Below, in pieces: positions 7,850 through 16,033 of a stretch of 64,000 bases of DNA; positions within the stretch are counted from its first letter, which is position 1; the number at the start of each line of letters is the position of its first letter. The notes under the pieces were generated by a model. The model did no database searches. It was not told the DNA's origin and saw only the letters and a list, made by a program, of their open reading frames with translations. Where the stretch lies: contig UQBY01000015.1 in the NCBI GenBank assembly GCA_900539375.1, positions 1-64,000 of the forward strand. Reading direction: 5' to 3'. The position numbers and the translations under genes were made by a program. Source of the DNA: an uncultured Clostridium sp. (GTDB taxonomy: Bacteria > Bacillota > Clostridia > Clostridiales > Clostridiaceae).

Positions 7850-8311
7850 TTAATCTTCTCTATTTAAGTGATAAGAAGAGGAAGAAGATTCAAATGTATT
7901 TATATCCTCTTCAAAGTTATCATTATTATCTTTCTTTTTAACAAAGTCTTTTATTATTTCAAGAACTTGAGGAACTGTATCTACAATTCTATCATAGGTT
8001 GTATTTTGCTCTACAGGAAGAAGCCTTACAGATTCATCTCTAACTACAAGAAAGGCAACAGGCTTTACAGATACACCAGCTCCTGTGCCACCCCCAAAGG
8101 GGTAGTCTCCATCTTTATAGTTTTCATTGTTAAGTGAAAAATCACTGCCTCCTGAAGCAAAGCCAAAGGTAACTTTAGATATAGGAATTATACAGTTTCC
8201 ATTATTCATTTTAACAGTATCTCCAACAACAGTATTTACATCTATCATATTTCTTAAACTTTCCATTGTACTTTTCATTAAATTTTCAACTTCTTGATGA
8301 TTGCTGTTCAT
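7850..8311 (-). CDS. ytfJ: Sporulation protein YtfJ (GerW family)
   Basis: 153 residues. The central part has the diagnostic PISKVTFGFASGGSDF and a glycine-rich PFGGGTGAGVSVKPVAFLVV segment of the YtfJ/GerW family, flanked by an amphipathic N-terminal helix. The C-terminal tail is Ser/Asp-rich. Family members are forespore-expressed and are needed for proper spore germination in B. subtilis; the biochemical function is unknown. The start overlaps the end of the DUF2953 gene by 26 nt, so the two are co-expressed. Confidence 0.9.
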   Translation of the reverse strand: MNSNHQEVENLMKSTMESLRNMIDVNTVVGDTVKMNNGNCIIPISKVTFGFASGGSDFSLNNENYKDGDYPFGGGTGAGVSVKPVAFLVVRDESVRLLPVEQNTTYDRIVDTVPQVLEIIKDFVKKKDNNDNFEEDINTFESSSSSYHLNRED

Positions 8312-8837
8312 TATATAATCCTTCCTTTATTTTTAATATTTTTTTATTTAAAACAGTCTTTATTATTAAACATATTATAATTATAGTTTTGCCAAGAGAT
8401 AAAGAAATTATACATGTAATATGAAAAATTCCTATAAATTCATCTTTAAATATAGGTTTTATAAATAATTTAAAGGATTTTATTTTAAAGAAAACTTTAA
8501 ATCCTTCTAATATGTAAGGGCATATACTTTGAAGTATTCCATAAAAAATAGCTGTTTTAGAAGCATCATTTAATGAATATTGAAAGTCACCCTTTAGCTT
8601 TAGTTTTGGTTTAAAATGATTTTTATTTAAAGCTTTAGTTATTTCTATTAAATAGCCTTTTTCAAATTTTCTATTTTTCTTAATTTTTTTATGTGGTTTT
8701 TCTTTATTAAGATTTTGTTTTTTTAAAATATTAAAATTATATATTTTTATATAATATTTTTCTTTTTTATAGGAAATACTAATCTTAATTGGAATGGGAA
8801 TAATTAAAAATAAAAAAATTAAAAGAAAAAGTTTCAC
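8286..8837 (-). CDS. DUF2953 membrane protein, partner of ytfJ
   Basis: 183 residues starting at GTG 8837. The apparent TTG further upstream (8852) sits before its own GGAGG, whereas GTG 8837 lies 8 nt after GGAGG. An N-terminal hydrophobic segment (VKLFLLIFLFLIIPIPI) is followed by a basic region (KEKPHKKIKKNRK) and two further hydrophobic stretches near 90-105 and 135-160. DUF2953 genes commonly sit directly upstream of ytfJ in clostridia, as here. The function is unknown and a sporulation role is inferred from the partner. Confidence 0.8.
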   Translation of the reverse strand: MKLFLLIFLFLIIPIPIKISISYKKEKYYIKIYNFNILKKQNLNKEKPHKKIKKNRKFEKGYLIEITKALNKNHFKPKLKLKGDFQYSLNDASKTAIFYGILQSICPYILEGFKVFFKIKSFKLFIKPIFKDEFIGIFHITCIISLSLGKTIIIICLIIKTVLNKKILKIKEGLYNEQQSSRS

Positions 8838-8874
8838 ATTTATTTCCTCCAAAATTCAATAATATTATTAGTAT

Positions 8875-8908
8875 TAACTATAATAATAAATTTTAAACAT
8901 TATAGTTA
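8875..8908. promoter_or_regulatory. Inverted repeat between divergent DUF2953 and carboxypeptidase genes
   Basis: TAACTATAAT at 8875-8884 and ATTATAGTTA at 8899-8908 are perfect 10-bp complements 14 nt apart, in the middle of the 96-nt divergent gap. Candidate shared operator; strongly AT-rich, so chance is possible. Confidence 0.35.
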
Positions 8909-8933
8909 TTATTAAATTTAGAAGGTGGTTTCC

Positions 8934-9785
8934 ATGAAAACAAAAGTAAAATTTATTATTTCTTTTCTTATAATTGGAGTATTAACACTAAATATTAATA
9001 TAAAAAATGCTTATTCTGAAAATACAAAGTTTTTTAAAGTAGATGCAAGAAATGCTATTGCAATTGATAGAGAAAGTAAAACTGTACTTTTTGAACAAAA
9101 TGGGTATGAATTAGTTCCAATGGCAAGTACAACTAAAATTTTAACAGCTTTAATAACAATAGAGAGAGGAAATTTAGATGAAAAATTTACAGTAAGCAAA
9201 AATGCAGCTTCTGTAAGAGGGTCTACTGTAGGTTATAGAGAAAATGAAGAAATAACAATAAGAGAACTTTTATATGGCTTAATGTATCGTTCAGGAAATG
9301 ATGCTGCAATAACCCTTGCAGAGGGAATTGGAGGAAGTGTAGAAGGCTTTGCAGATATAATGAATAATTATAAAACAAGTCTAGGCCTTCTTGATTCCCA
9401 TTTTCAATCACCTCATGGACTAGATATGACTGACCATTATTCTTCAGCTTATGATTTAGCTCTTTTAACAGCTAAGGGAATGGAATATAAAGAATTTAGG
9501 GAAATAGTTGGAACAAAAGAAATTTCTCAAAGTAAATATAATTTTACAAGAGATTATTCAAATATAAATAAAATATTATGGAAAATACAAGGTGCTAATG
9601 GGGTAAAAACAGGCTATACAGGTCAAGCTGGAAAGTGTCTTGTTTCTTCTATAGATTATAAAGGAAAAGATATAATAATTGTTGTTTTAAACTGTCCTGA
9701 CAGATGGAATGTAACAGAAAAAATATTTAACTATATTCAAGAAACAGTTGCATTTCAAGAAAAAAACTTTAAAGAACTTGCCTAA
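8934..9785 (+). CDS. D-alanyl-D-alanine carboxypeptidase (PBP5/DacB family)
   Basis: 283 residues from ATG 8934; the GTG at 8925 is part of the AAGGTGG ribosome site. A signal peptide is followed by STTK (65-68), SGN (120-122) and KTG (225-227), the full penicillin-binding set. It is about 100 residues shorter than the dacF product because the C-terminal beta domain is missing, as in sporulation-type DacB-like enzymes. It trims terminal D-Ala from peptidoglycan stem peptides outside the membrane. Its position divergent from ytfJ suggests a sporulation or cortex role, but vegetative expression cannot be ruled out. Confidence 0.85.
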   Translation: MKTKVKFIISFLIIGVLTLNINIKNAYSENTKFFKVDARNAIAIDRESKTVLFEQNGYELVPMASTTKILTALITIERGNLDEKFTVSKNAASVRGSTVGYRENEEITIRELLYGLMYRSGNDAAITLAEGIGGSVEGFADIMNNYKTSLGLLDSHFQSPHGLDMTDHYSSAYDLALLTAKGMEYKEFREIVGTKEISQSKYNFTRDYSNINKILWKIQGANGVKTGYTGQAGKCLVSSIDYKGKDIIIVVLNCPDRWNVTEKIFNYIQETVAFQEKNFKELA

Positions 9786-9795
9786 AATATTATAG

Positions 9796-9819
9796 CCCAG
9801 ATATATTTTTATATCTGGG
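9796..9819. terminator. Hairpin between convergent genes
   Basis: CCCAGATATA at 9796-9805 and its complement at 9810-9819, with a 4-nt loop. On the minus strand it is followed by CTATAATATTTT, on the plus strand by an A-rich run, so it probably serves the leftward gene best. Confidence 0.55.
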
Positions 9820-9834
9820 TCATATTAAAAAAAA

Positions 9835-11115
9835 CTAATAACATAGTTTTGAATCAAAAACATTATCTAAATTAAGCTTTTCTATTCTTTTTCTTATTTC
9901 CTTTAAATCCATAGTATAAAGGCCTTTTTCTATCATTCTTTTTAGATAAACAGAACCTGCAAAGGTATATCTTTTCTTTCTTCCTTCACTTGTTTTAGAT
10001 TTTTCATTTTCATAAGCAATTAAGTCTCCTATAGCAATTGAAGAAGGAAGAATTAATAAAGGCATTCCAAGGGCAAGTCTTACAGAGTTATGACCTGAAA
10101 GATAGCCTGAGACTATGGCTTCTGTGTGGCCTACAAACAGTCCACTTTTTTCTCCAGCACAGAATAAATTATCTACTCCATTTACTTTCATATCATCAGT
10201 TCTAGGTGCTACAGATAGGTATCTTATAGAATTTCCTTTGCTACCTGCATAAGGGTCTACATATTTTGCATGTTCTAAGCCTTTAATTTTTCTTAGTTTT
10301 TCTAAGGGATAATAGGTAGTCATAAGCTTTGCATGACCTGTATCTAGTAAGATTACATTTTCTGCAAATTCTTTTAAGGCATATTGTTGACATACCTTAG
10401 ACTCTAGTTTTTTATAGTTAATATCTTCTTTTGGAATTTTTAATACAACAACTCCCTTTTCGTTAAGTTCTTTTACAATATCTTCTGATAAACTTTCTTT
10501 TGCAAGTTTACATGAGCCTGAAAAAGCTCCTAAAACATCACCTTCTCTTTCTCCTTGAATATCTGAAACTCCACATCTTTCACTAATACTTATTCTAGGA
10601 CCAAAGGCAGGACATCTTAAAATGCACATAGAACAGCCATTACCATAACGAAGACAATTTCCCATAGGTCCTGTTGTTCCTGTTGTTTCTATAAAAACAT
10701 CTCCCTCTACATAGGTTTCATCAGAAAGATATATTCCTTTAATTTTATGGCCATCAAAATTAACATCATAAACTCTGCTTTCCATATGAATATTTATTCC
10801 TAAGCTTTTTACATAATCTCTAATTACTCCCTCTATTTTATTTACATCATAAAGGCTTGCATGTTTGTGTCCTGGAAAATCTATGTCTTTATGCCTACAG
10901 CAACTATCTATTATATTTACAAATTCATAGCCCCCTAAAACCTTAAGCTCTTCTAAAGCAGTGTAGCGACCATTATTTCTCATAATTCCACCTACATTTC
11001 CAAGGCCTAAAAGTAAATCTGTCTTTTCATATATATGAACATCAGCACCTGCTTTTTTTGCACTTATTCCAGCAGAAACACCTGCCCAACCTCCACCAAT
11101 TATAATTACCTTCAT
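9835..11115 (-). CDS. FAD-dependent oxidoreductase, TrmFO/GidA-like fold
   Basis: 426 residues with an N-terminal dinucleotide-binding motif (IIGGGWAGVSAG, GxGxxG at 7-12) and a C-terminal FAD signature (NLFCAGEKSGLFVGHTEA) like the one that closes TrmFO and GidA proteins. It is not a plain TrmFO: a cysteine cluster at Cys154, Cys161, Cys164, Cys168 and Cys181 could ligate an Fe-S cluster or a metal. Its start codon overlaps the stop of the upstream PyrK-like gene by 4 nt. The pair may form a flavin/Fe-S electron-transfer complex. Substrate and acceptor are unknown. Confidence 0.75.
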   Translation of the reverse strand: MKVIIIGGGWAGVSAGISAKKAGADVHIYEKTDLLLGLGNVGGIMRNNGRYTALEELKVLGGYEFVNIIDSCCRHKDIDFPGHKHASLYDVNKIEGVIRDYVKSLGINIHMESRVYDVNFDGHKIKGIYLSDETYVEGDVFIETTGTTGPMGNCLRYGNGCSMCILRCPAFGPRISISERCGVSDIQGEREGDVLGAFSGSCKLAKESLSEDIVKELNEKGVVVLKIPKEDINYKKLESKVCQQYALKEFAENVILLDTGHAKLMTTYYPLEKLRKIKGLEHAKYVDPYAGSKGNSIRYLSVAPRTDDMKVNGVDNLFCAGEKSGLFVGHTEAIVSGYLSGHNSVRLALGMPLLILPSSIAIGDLIAYENEKSKTSEGRKKRYTFAGSVYLKRMIEKGLYTMDLKEIRKRIEKLNLDNVFDSKLCY

Positions 11116-12101
11116 ATTAACCTTCTCCCTTCAAAAATATTTCTTGGCTCTGTTTGAAGTTTACAAAATCTTTTTACTTTATGCCCTGCATATCTTGCTG
11201 TACAAGCACCACATATTCCTTCACCACAACACATTTTAAAATTATTACAGCAGGAGAGAAGAATATCTTTTCTATTTAATTCATCTAAATATTCAATTAC
11301 TCTATAAGTTAACACATCAGCACCAGCTATATGAATTAGTTTTATGTTTTTATCAGCTATAGAGTTTTTTATTATAAATTTTCCCTCTTCTGAAAGAAGT
11401 CCTTTATTAAGAAGGTTTGTTTCTTTTTCAACACAATTATACTTTCTTATATATTCTTTAGAAAAATTATCTTTAAAATTTCCCCTATCTATATAAACAT
11501 CTACGTTATTATTGTTATTTTTAAGCTTTCTTATAACAGGAACCATAGGAGCCATTCCAATTCCTCTTCCAAGAACTAATACATTATTATTTTTTTGCCT
11601 TTCAATATTTTTTTGACCAAAAACTCCATTCCAATAAGGAGCTCTTATTTTTAAAATATCATTTTCTTTTATATCAAGTAATTTTTTTGTCTTTATTCCC
11701 CTTATTTCAATAACAAGAGAAAGAATATTACTTGATATATCAGAATCCATAACAGAGATTGGAATATCAAAAAATTGATTCTCATCAGTTCTTATAAAAA
11801 CATATCCTCCAGGCTTTACAAGGTCTAGGGCAAGTTTATGAGGAACTTCTATTTTTATAAGGATAATTTTCTTATCTTTTCTTAAGTATTTTATTTTGCA
11901 AGAATAAGTACTTCGTCCTTTTTTAGCTTTCATTCCATTATTATATAATTCTTGATATATACACACTCCATTCCAATTTAAACAATCACAAAAGTGTTCT
12001 CCTTGAAGTTGGGAGCATAATATGCATTCACCTGTTTCTGCAAGCTTACAGGGGCAAAATTCTGTACCACAATCTATACAATTTGCATATTCTTTATTCA
12101 T
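11112..12101 (-). CDS. PyrK-like FAD/NAD-binding [2Fe-2S] oxidoreductase subunit
   Basis: 329 residues in three parts. Residues 1-50 hold nine cysteines (8, 11, 16, 18, 26, 29, 38, 40, 47), unusual for the family and able to hold an extra cluster or zinc. The middle has a ferredoxin-reductase-like FAD/NAD domain with GRGIGMAPMVP. The C-terminus has Cys292-x4-Cys297-x2-Cys300-x12-Cys313, the PyrK-type [2Fe-2S] pattern. PyrK subunits pass electrons between NAD(H) and a flavoprotein partner, and the tightly linked gene downstream encodes a flavoprotein. No pyrD or glutamate synthase gene is nearby, so it is not the pyrimidine-pathway PyrK. Confidence 0.75.
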   Translation of the reverse strand: MNKEYANCIDCGTEFCPCKLAETGECILCSQLQGEHFCDCLNWNGVCIYQELYNNGMKAKKGRSTYSCKIKYLRKDKKIILIKIEVPHKLALDLVKPGGYVFIRTDENQFFDIPISVMDSDISSNILSLVIEIRGIKTKKLLDIKENDILKIRAPYWNGVFGQKNIERQKNNNVLVLGRGIGMAPMVPVIRKLKNNNNNVDVYIDRGNFKDNFSKEYIRKYNCVEKETNLLNKGLLSEEGKFIIKNSIADKNIKLIHIAGADVLTYRVIEYLDELNRKDILLSCCNNFKMCCGEGICGACTARYAGHKVKRFCKLQTEPRNIFEGRRLI

Positions 12102-12270
12102 TAAATAAAAAACTCCTAAAATTAGTGTTTCTTATAATAAGATATTTATTCTAATACAAAATGTTACACCATCTTCATTTTAAAAATTTAAACTTAAATT
12201 ATATAAATATTTACAAATATCTATTATAATTAAGTTATTAGAAACTATGAAGTATAAGGAGGGAAAAACT

Positions 12271-12681
12271 ATGACTATGGCTGATGAAATGTTTACTTTG
12301 GCAATGAAAAGACAAAGAGAGCTTATAGATGAGGATTTAGTAGGACTTATTGAAGACTGTAGCATGAAAGGGCAGACAAGCTGTAAGGTTGATTATATTT
12401 CTGATGAGGATAAAAAGAGATTAGAAAATGAAGGTTTTAAAATATTAGAAGAGGAAGAAATTAAAGAAGTTTACGAACATACTCTTCCAGTTCTTAATAA
12501 AATTCCTAGTAAAAAATCTTTTTCTTATTATGTTATAGATTGGAGTGAAGGGGAGGAGTTTTTTGAAGAGGAAAATGAAGTTCAAGAGGAAAGTAGTGAT
12601 GAAAATTTAACAAAGGAACTTTTAGGTAAGGTAAATAGGCTTTTAGAGTTATTAGAAAATAAAGAGGATAAAAATAATTGA
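12271..12681 (+). CDS. Hypothetical acidic cytoplasmic protein
   Basis: 136 residues, not recognised. I start it at ATG 12271 (MTMADEMF) because the earlier ATG at 12247 lies before the AAGGAGGG at 12256-12263. It is helical and strongly acidic, especially the last 45 residues (EEEFFEEENEVQEE type), ending in a leucine-rich helix (LLGKVNRLLELLEN). There is no signal peptide. A small membrane-protein gene follows 57 nt downstream. Confidence 0.7.
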   Translation: MTMADEMFTLAMKRQRELIDEDLVGLIEDCSMKGQTSCKVDYISDEDKKRLENEGFKILEEEEIKEVYEHTLPVLNKIPSKKSFSYYVIDWSEGEEFFEEENEVQEESSDENLTKELLGKVNRLLELLENKEDKNN

Positions 12682-12738
12682 CTTTCTTTAAGTATTATAT
12701 TTATACTATATTTAATATAAACTTTTGGAGGAGTTAGA

Positions 12739-12897
12739 ATGAAACTTAAAGATAAAAATTCTATAGGGGCAAAGTTATTAAGAGGACTTTTATGGATTTT
12801 AGCAGGTATTGCCTCTTTTGCTATAGGAATACTTTTATTACTTCTTGTAATGAAACTTTTAATGGGAACTGTTAAGGAAATAAAGCCATTTTGGTAA
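12739..12897 (+). CDS. Small single-span membrane protein (52 aa)
   Basis: A 52-codon frame opens at ATG 12739 after a clear TTTTGGAGGAG ribosome site. A basic N-terminus (MKLKDKNSIGAKLLRG) is followed by about 30 hydrophobic residues and a short tail ending KPFW. A strong terminator follows 10 nt after the stop. The good ribosome site, the coding-like composition and the terminator support a real gene. No family recognised. Confidence 0.7.
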   Translation: MKLKDKNSIGAKLLRGLLWILAGIASFAIGILLLLLVMKLLMGTVKEIKPFW

Positions 12898-12907
12898 AGC
12901 ATATTAT

Positions 12908-12949
12908 TTCAGCTAGAAAATGAAAAAGTGTTTTCTAGCTGAATTTTTT
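12908..12949 (+). terminator. Rho-independent terminator
   Basis: TTCAGCTAGAAAA at 12908-12920 and its perfect complement at 12931-12943, followed by T6. Ends the two-gene unit 12271-12897. Confidence 0.9.
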
Positions 12950-12961
12950 GAGGTGAAAAAT

Positions 12962-13084
12962 ATGAATTATAGTGAAGAAAAATGGATACCTATAGAAGAG
13001 GTAGATAAGTATTCTACTGAAGAAAAAATGATAAAAATATATAATAAATTTCATAAAAAAATTAAAGAGAGCCATATAGTATAG
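12962..13084 (+). CDS. Small hypothetical protein (40 aa)
   Basis: Forty codons from ATG 12962 to TAG 13084, with GAGGTG 6 nt upstream. The peptide is charged and helical (EEKWIPIEEVDKYSTEEK then a basic helix NKFHKKIKE). It lies just after a terminator, so it needs its own promoter or read-through. Real but uncertain; no family recognised. Confidence 0.5.
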   Translation: MNYSEEKWIPIEEVDKYSTEEKMIKIYNKFHKKIKESHIV

Positions 13085-13131
13085 ATATAGCATATCTTGT
13101 GCAAGTAAACATTTACATTTAAAATCATGTC

Positions 13132-13141
13132 CTATATATAG
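13132..13141. promoter_or_regulatory. Candidate NrdR box upstream of nrdD
   Basis: CTATATATAG matches the NrdR box core CWATATATWG exactly, but the flanking ACA/TGT bases are absent and no second box is seen at the usual helical spacing. The 13085-13291 gap also holds a possible minus-10 TATAAT at 13200-13205 and a 16-bp palindrome at 13235-13250. Confidence 0.3.
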
Positions 13142-13291
13142 ATTATTAAAAAATAACTTTTTTAATTTTGTAAAGTCTTTTTTTAATTTTTTTTTTGTGT
13201 ATAATAAGAAATGGATGTTAGTAAATATTTAATTATTATTAATTAATAATTATTATTAGCAGTAATATTTTTAAGTAAGGAAGGAAAACAT

Positions 13292-15412
13292 ATGAAGGTA
13301 ATAAAAAGAGATGGAAGTAAGGTTCCATTTGATAAAAATAAAATACGAGAGGCCATAACTAAGGCTATGAAAAATGGAAGTGGAATATATCTTCCAGACA
13401 TTGCAAGACTAATTGCAAATGATGCAGAAAAGTTTTTTAAAGCATCAGAAGAAGTTCCAACAATATATAAAATAGAAAGTTATGTATATGATAGATTAGT
13501 TCATTATGGTCAATCAGTAACAGCTAAAGCCTATGAAGGATATAGAGCTGTACAGGAATTTAAAAGAAATGTAAATACAACAGATGAAAGTATTTTAGGT
13601 CTTATTCATAAAACTAATGAAGATGTCTTAAAGGAAAATTCTAATAAAAACTCTGTTATTGCTGCAACTCAAAGAGATCTAATAGCAGGGGAAGTATCAA
13701 AAGACATTTCAAGAAGAAGACTTATCCCTTCTTATATGGTTCAAGCACATGATGAAGGTATAATCCATTGGCATGATATGGATTACACTTTATCACCAAT
13801 ATTTAACTGTTGTTTAATAAACCTTGAAGATATGCTTGATAATGGAACTGTAATAAATGATAAACTTGTTGAAACTCCTAAGTCTTTTGGAACTGCTTGT
13901 ACAGTTACAACTCAAATTATGGCACAGGTTGCAAGTAATCAATATGGTGGTCAAAGTATTACTATAAAGCATTTAGCAAAGTATCTTAGGGTTACATATG
14001 ATAAGTTTTATAAGTTTTATAAGGAAAAGTATAATAATGAAGAATTAGCTAGAGATTTAGCTAATGATATGAAGATGAAGGATTTAAAAGATGGTGTTCA
14101 AACAATAAGATATCAACTTTCAACTCTTCAAACAACAAATGGTCAATCTCCTTTTGGAACAATTTATCTTGAAATAGAGGAAGGTCATGAATATGAAGAG
14201 GAAATGGCTTTAATATGTGAAGAGATGATAAAACAAAGATTAGAGGGAATGAAAAATTATAAGGGTCAAGAAATTGGAGAGGCATTCCCAAAGCTTGTAT
14301 ATCTTTTAGATGAACATAATTGCCTTGAAGGAGGAAAGTATGATTATATAACAAAACTTGCTGCTAAATGTACAGCTAAGAGATTAGTTCCTGATTATCA
14401 ATCTGCTAAAATTATGAGAATGAATTATGAAGGAAATACTTTCCCTCCAATGGGTTGTAGAAGTCATTTAAGTCCTTGGAAAGATGAAAATGGAAACTAT
14501 AAGTGGTATGGAAGATTTAATCAAGGAGTTGTAAGTTTAAACCTTCCTCAAATAGCTATAATTGCAGATGGGGATAAGGAGCTTTTCTGGGATATGCTTG
14601 ACCAAAGATTAGAATTATGTAAGGAAGCTTTACTTGTAAGACATAATATGCTTATGGGTACATTATCTGATGTATCACCAATACATTGGCAACATGGTGC
14701 TATAGCTAGATTAAAAAAGGGTGAAAAGATAGATAAACTTCTTGAAAATGGTTATTCTACTTTATCCTTAGGATATGTTGGAATATGTGAAATGACTTAT
14801 GCAATGCTTGGAGTAAGTCATACTACTAAAGAAGGTGAAAAGTTTGCTTTAGAAGTTATGAATCATATGAAGGAAGCCTGTGATAGATGGAAAGAAGAAA
14901 CAGGTTTAGGATTTGGTTTATATGGAACTCCAGCAGAAAACTTAATTTATAGATTCTGTAGATTAGATAAACAAAGATTTGGAGAAATACCTCATGTAAC
15001 AGATAAACTTTATTATACAAATTCTTATCATGTTCATGTATGTGAAGAAATAGATGCTTTTTCAAAGCTTAAATTTGAAGCACAATTTCATAATATAAGT
15101 TTAGGAGGATGTATTTCTTATATTGAAGTTCCTGATATGAGTAGAAACTTAGAGGCTGTTGAACAAATAATAAACTTTATTTATCATAATATTCAATATG
15201 CAGAAATAAATACAAAGCCAGATATATGTTATAAATGTGGTTATACTGGTGAAATAAAGCTTGATGAAAACTTAGAGTGGTATTGTCCATCTTGTGGAAA
15301 TAGAGATGAAAGCGAAATGCAGGTTATGAGAAGAACTTGTGGATATATAGGTACAAACTTCTGGAATAAAGGACGTACTGCTGAAATAGGAGATAGAGTT
15401 TTACATCTATAA
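13292..15412 (+). CDS. nrdD: Anaerobic (class III) ribonucleoside-triphosphate reductase
   Basis: 706 residues. An N-terminal ATP-cone (IKRDGSKVPFDKNKIREAI) for allosteric control is followed by the ten-stranded barrel. The C-terminal zinc site is Cys646, Cys649, Cys665 and Cys668, and the glycyl-radical loop is RRTCGYIG with Gly684. It reduces NTPs to dNTPs with formate as reductant under strict anoxia, after radical formation by NrdG. Good AAGGAAGG ribosome site before ATG 13292; nrdG follows 16 nt later. Consistent with an obligate anaerobe. Confidence 0.97.
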   Translation: MKVIKRDGSKVPFDKNKIREAITKAMKNGSGIYLPDIARLIANDAEKFFKASEEVPTIYKIESYVYDRLVHYGQSVTAKAYEGYRAVQEFKRNVNTTDESILGLIHKTNEDVLKENSNKNSVIAATQRDLIAGEVSKDISRRRLIPSYMVQAHDEGIIHWHDMDYTLSPIFNCCLINLEDMLDNGTVINDKLVETPKSFGTACTVTTQIMAQVASNQYGGQSITIKHLAKYLRVTYDKFYKFYKEKYNNEELARDLANDMKMKDLKDGVQTIRYQLSTLQTTNGQSPFGTIYLEIEEGHEYEEEMALICEEMIKQRLEGMKNYKGQEIGEAFPKLVYLLDEHNCLEGGKYDYITKLAAKCTAKRLVPDYQSAKIMRMNYEGNTFPPMGCRSHLSPWKDENGNYKWYGRFNQGVVSLNLPQIAIIADGDKELFWDMLDQRLELCKEALLVRHNMLMGTLSDVSPIHWQHGAIARLKKGEKIDKLLENGYSTLSLGYVGICEMTYAMLGVSHTTKEGEKFALEVMNHMKEACDRWKEETGLGFGLYGTPAENLIYRFCRLDKQRFGEIPHVTDKLYYTNSYHVHVCEEIDAFSKLKFEAQFHNISLGGCISYIEVPDMSRNLEAVEQIINFIYHNIQYAEINTKPDICYKCGYTGEIKLDENLEWYCPSCGNRDESEMQVMRRTCGYIGTNFWNKGRTAEIGDRVLHL

Positions 15413-15428
15413 GAGGAGTATAAATATT

Positions 15429-15932
15429 ATGAACTTTGCAGAAATAAGAAAATTTGATGTATCTAATGGTCCAAATGTAAGAACAACTTTATTTGTAAGT
15501 GGCTGTACAAATAACTGTAAGGGATGTTTTAATAAAGAATTACAAGATTTTAGTTATGGAAAACTTTGGACTAAAGAAACTGAAGAGGAGTTTATATCCT
15601 ATGTTAAAAATGATAATGTTTTTGGAGTAAATATCTTAGGTGGAGAGCCTTTAGAACAAACTATGGATAATTCTCTTTTAGAACTTTTAGATAGAATAAA
15701 GAAAGAAACTAATAAACCAATATGGCTTTGGAGTGGTTATATTTATGAGGATATAATTAAAGATGAAAAAAAGCTTAAAATATTAAATTTTGTAGATGTA
15801 CTTATTGATGGAAGATTTGAAATTGATAAAAGAAATATAAGTTTAAAATATAGAGGGTCTTCTAATCAAAGGGTTATTGATTTAAAAAAGTCTAGAATAG
15901 AAAACAAAGTTATTGAAATAGCAGGAATTTAA
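15429..15932 (+). CDS. nrdG: Anaerobic ribonucleotide reductase activating protein (radical SAM)
   Basis: 167 residues with the radical-SAM cysteine motif Cys26-x3-Cys30-x2-Cys33 (SGCTNNCKGCFN), and NILGGEPLEQ for SAM binding. It uses a [4Fe-4S] cluster and SAM to make the glycyl radical on Gly684 of NrdD. Co-transcribed with nrdD and closed by its own terminator. Confidence 0.96.
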   Translation: MNFAEIRKFDVSNGPNVRTTLFVSGCTNNCKGCFNKELQDFSYGKLWTKETEEEFISYVKNDNVFGVNILGGEPLEQTMDNSLLELLDRIKKETNKPIWLWSGYIYEDIIKDEKKLKILNFVDVLIDGRFEIDKRNISLKYRGSSNQRVIDLKKSRIENKVIEIAGI

Positions 15933-15948
15933 ACCTGCTATTTTTTAT
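15916..15948 (+). terminator. Terminator of nrdDG
   Basis: AAATAGCAGG at 15916-15925 and CCTGCTATTT at 15934-15943, then a T-run. The left arm overlaps the last codons of nrdG. Confidence 0.88.
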
Positions 15949-16033
15949 TTTTAAAAAATTTTTTTTACTACTAAAAATTATAATTAATGAATGATATAAT
16001 ATGATTAGTAATATTTAAATAGGGAGGTTAGGT

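Noticed and set aside
7868..8137. 89-residue forward frame opposite ytfJ
   Set aside because: Fully inside ytfJ on the other strand, no ribosome site, no homology pattern.
14061..14354. 97-residue reverse frame within nrdD
   Set aside because: Leu/His-rich composition typical of antisense to AT-rich coding DNA; no start context.
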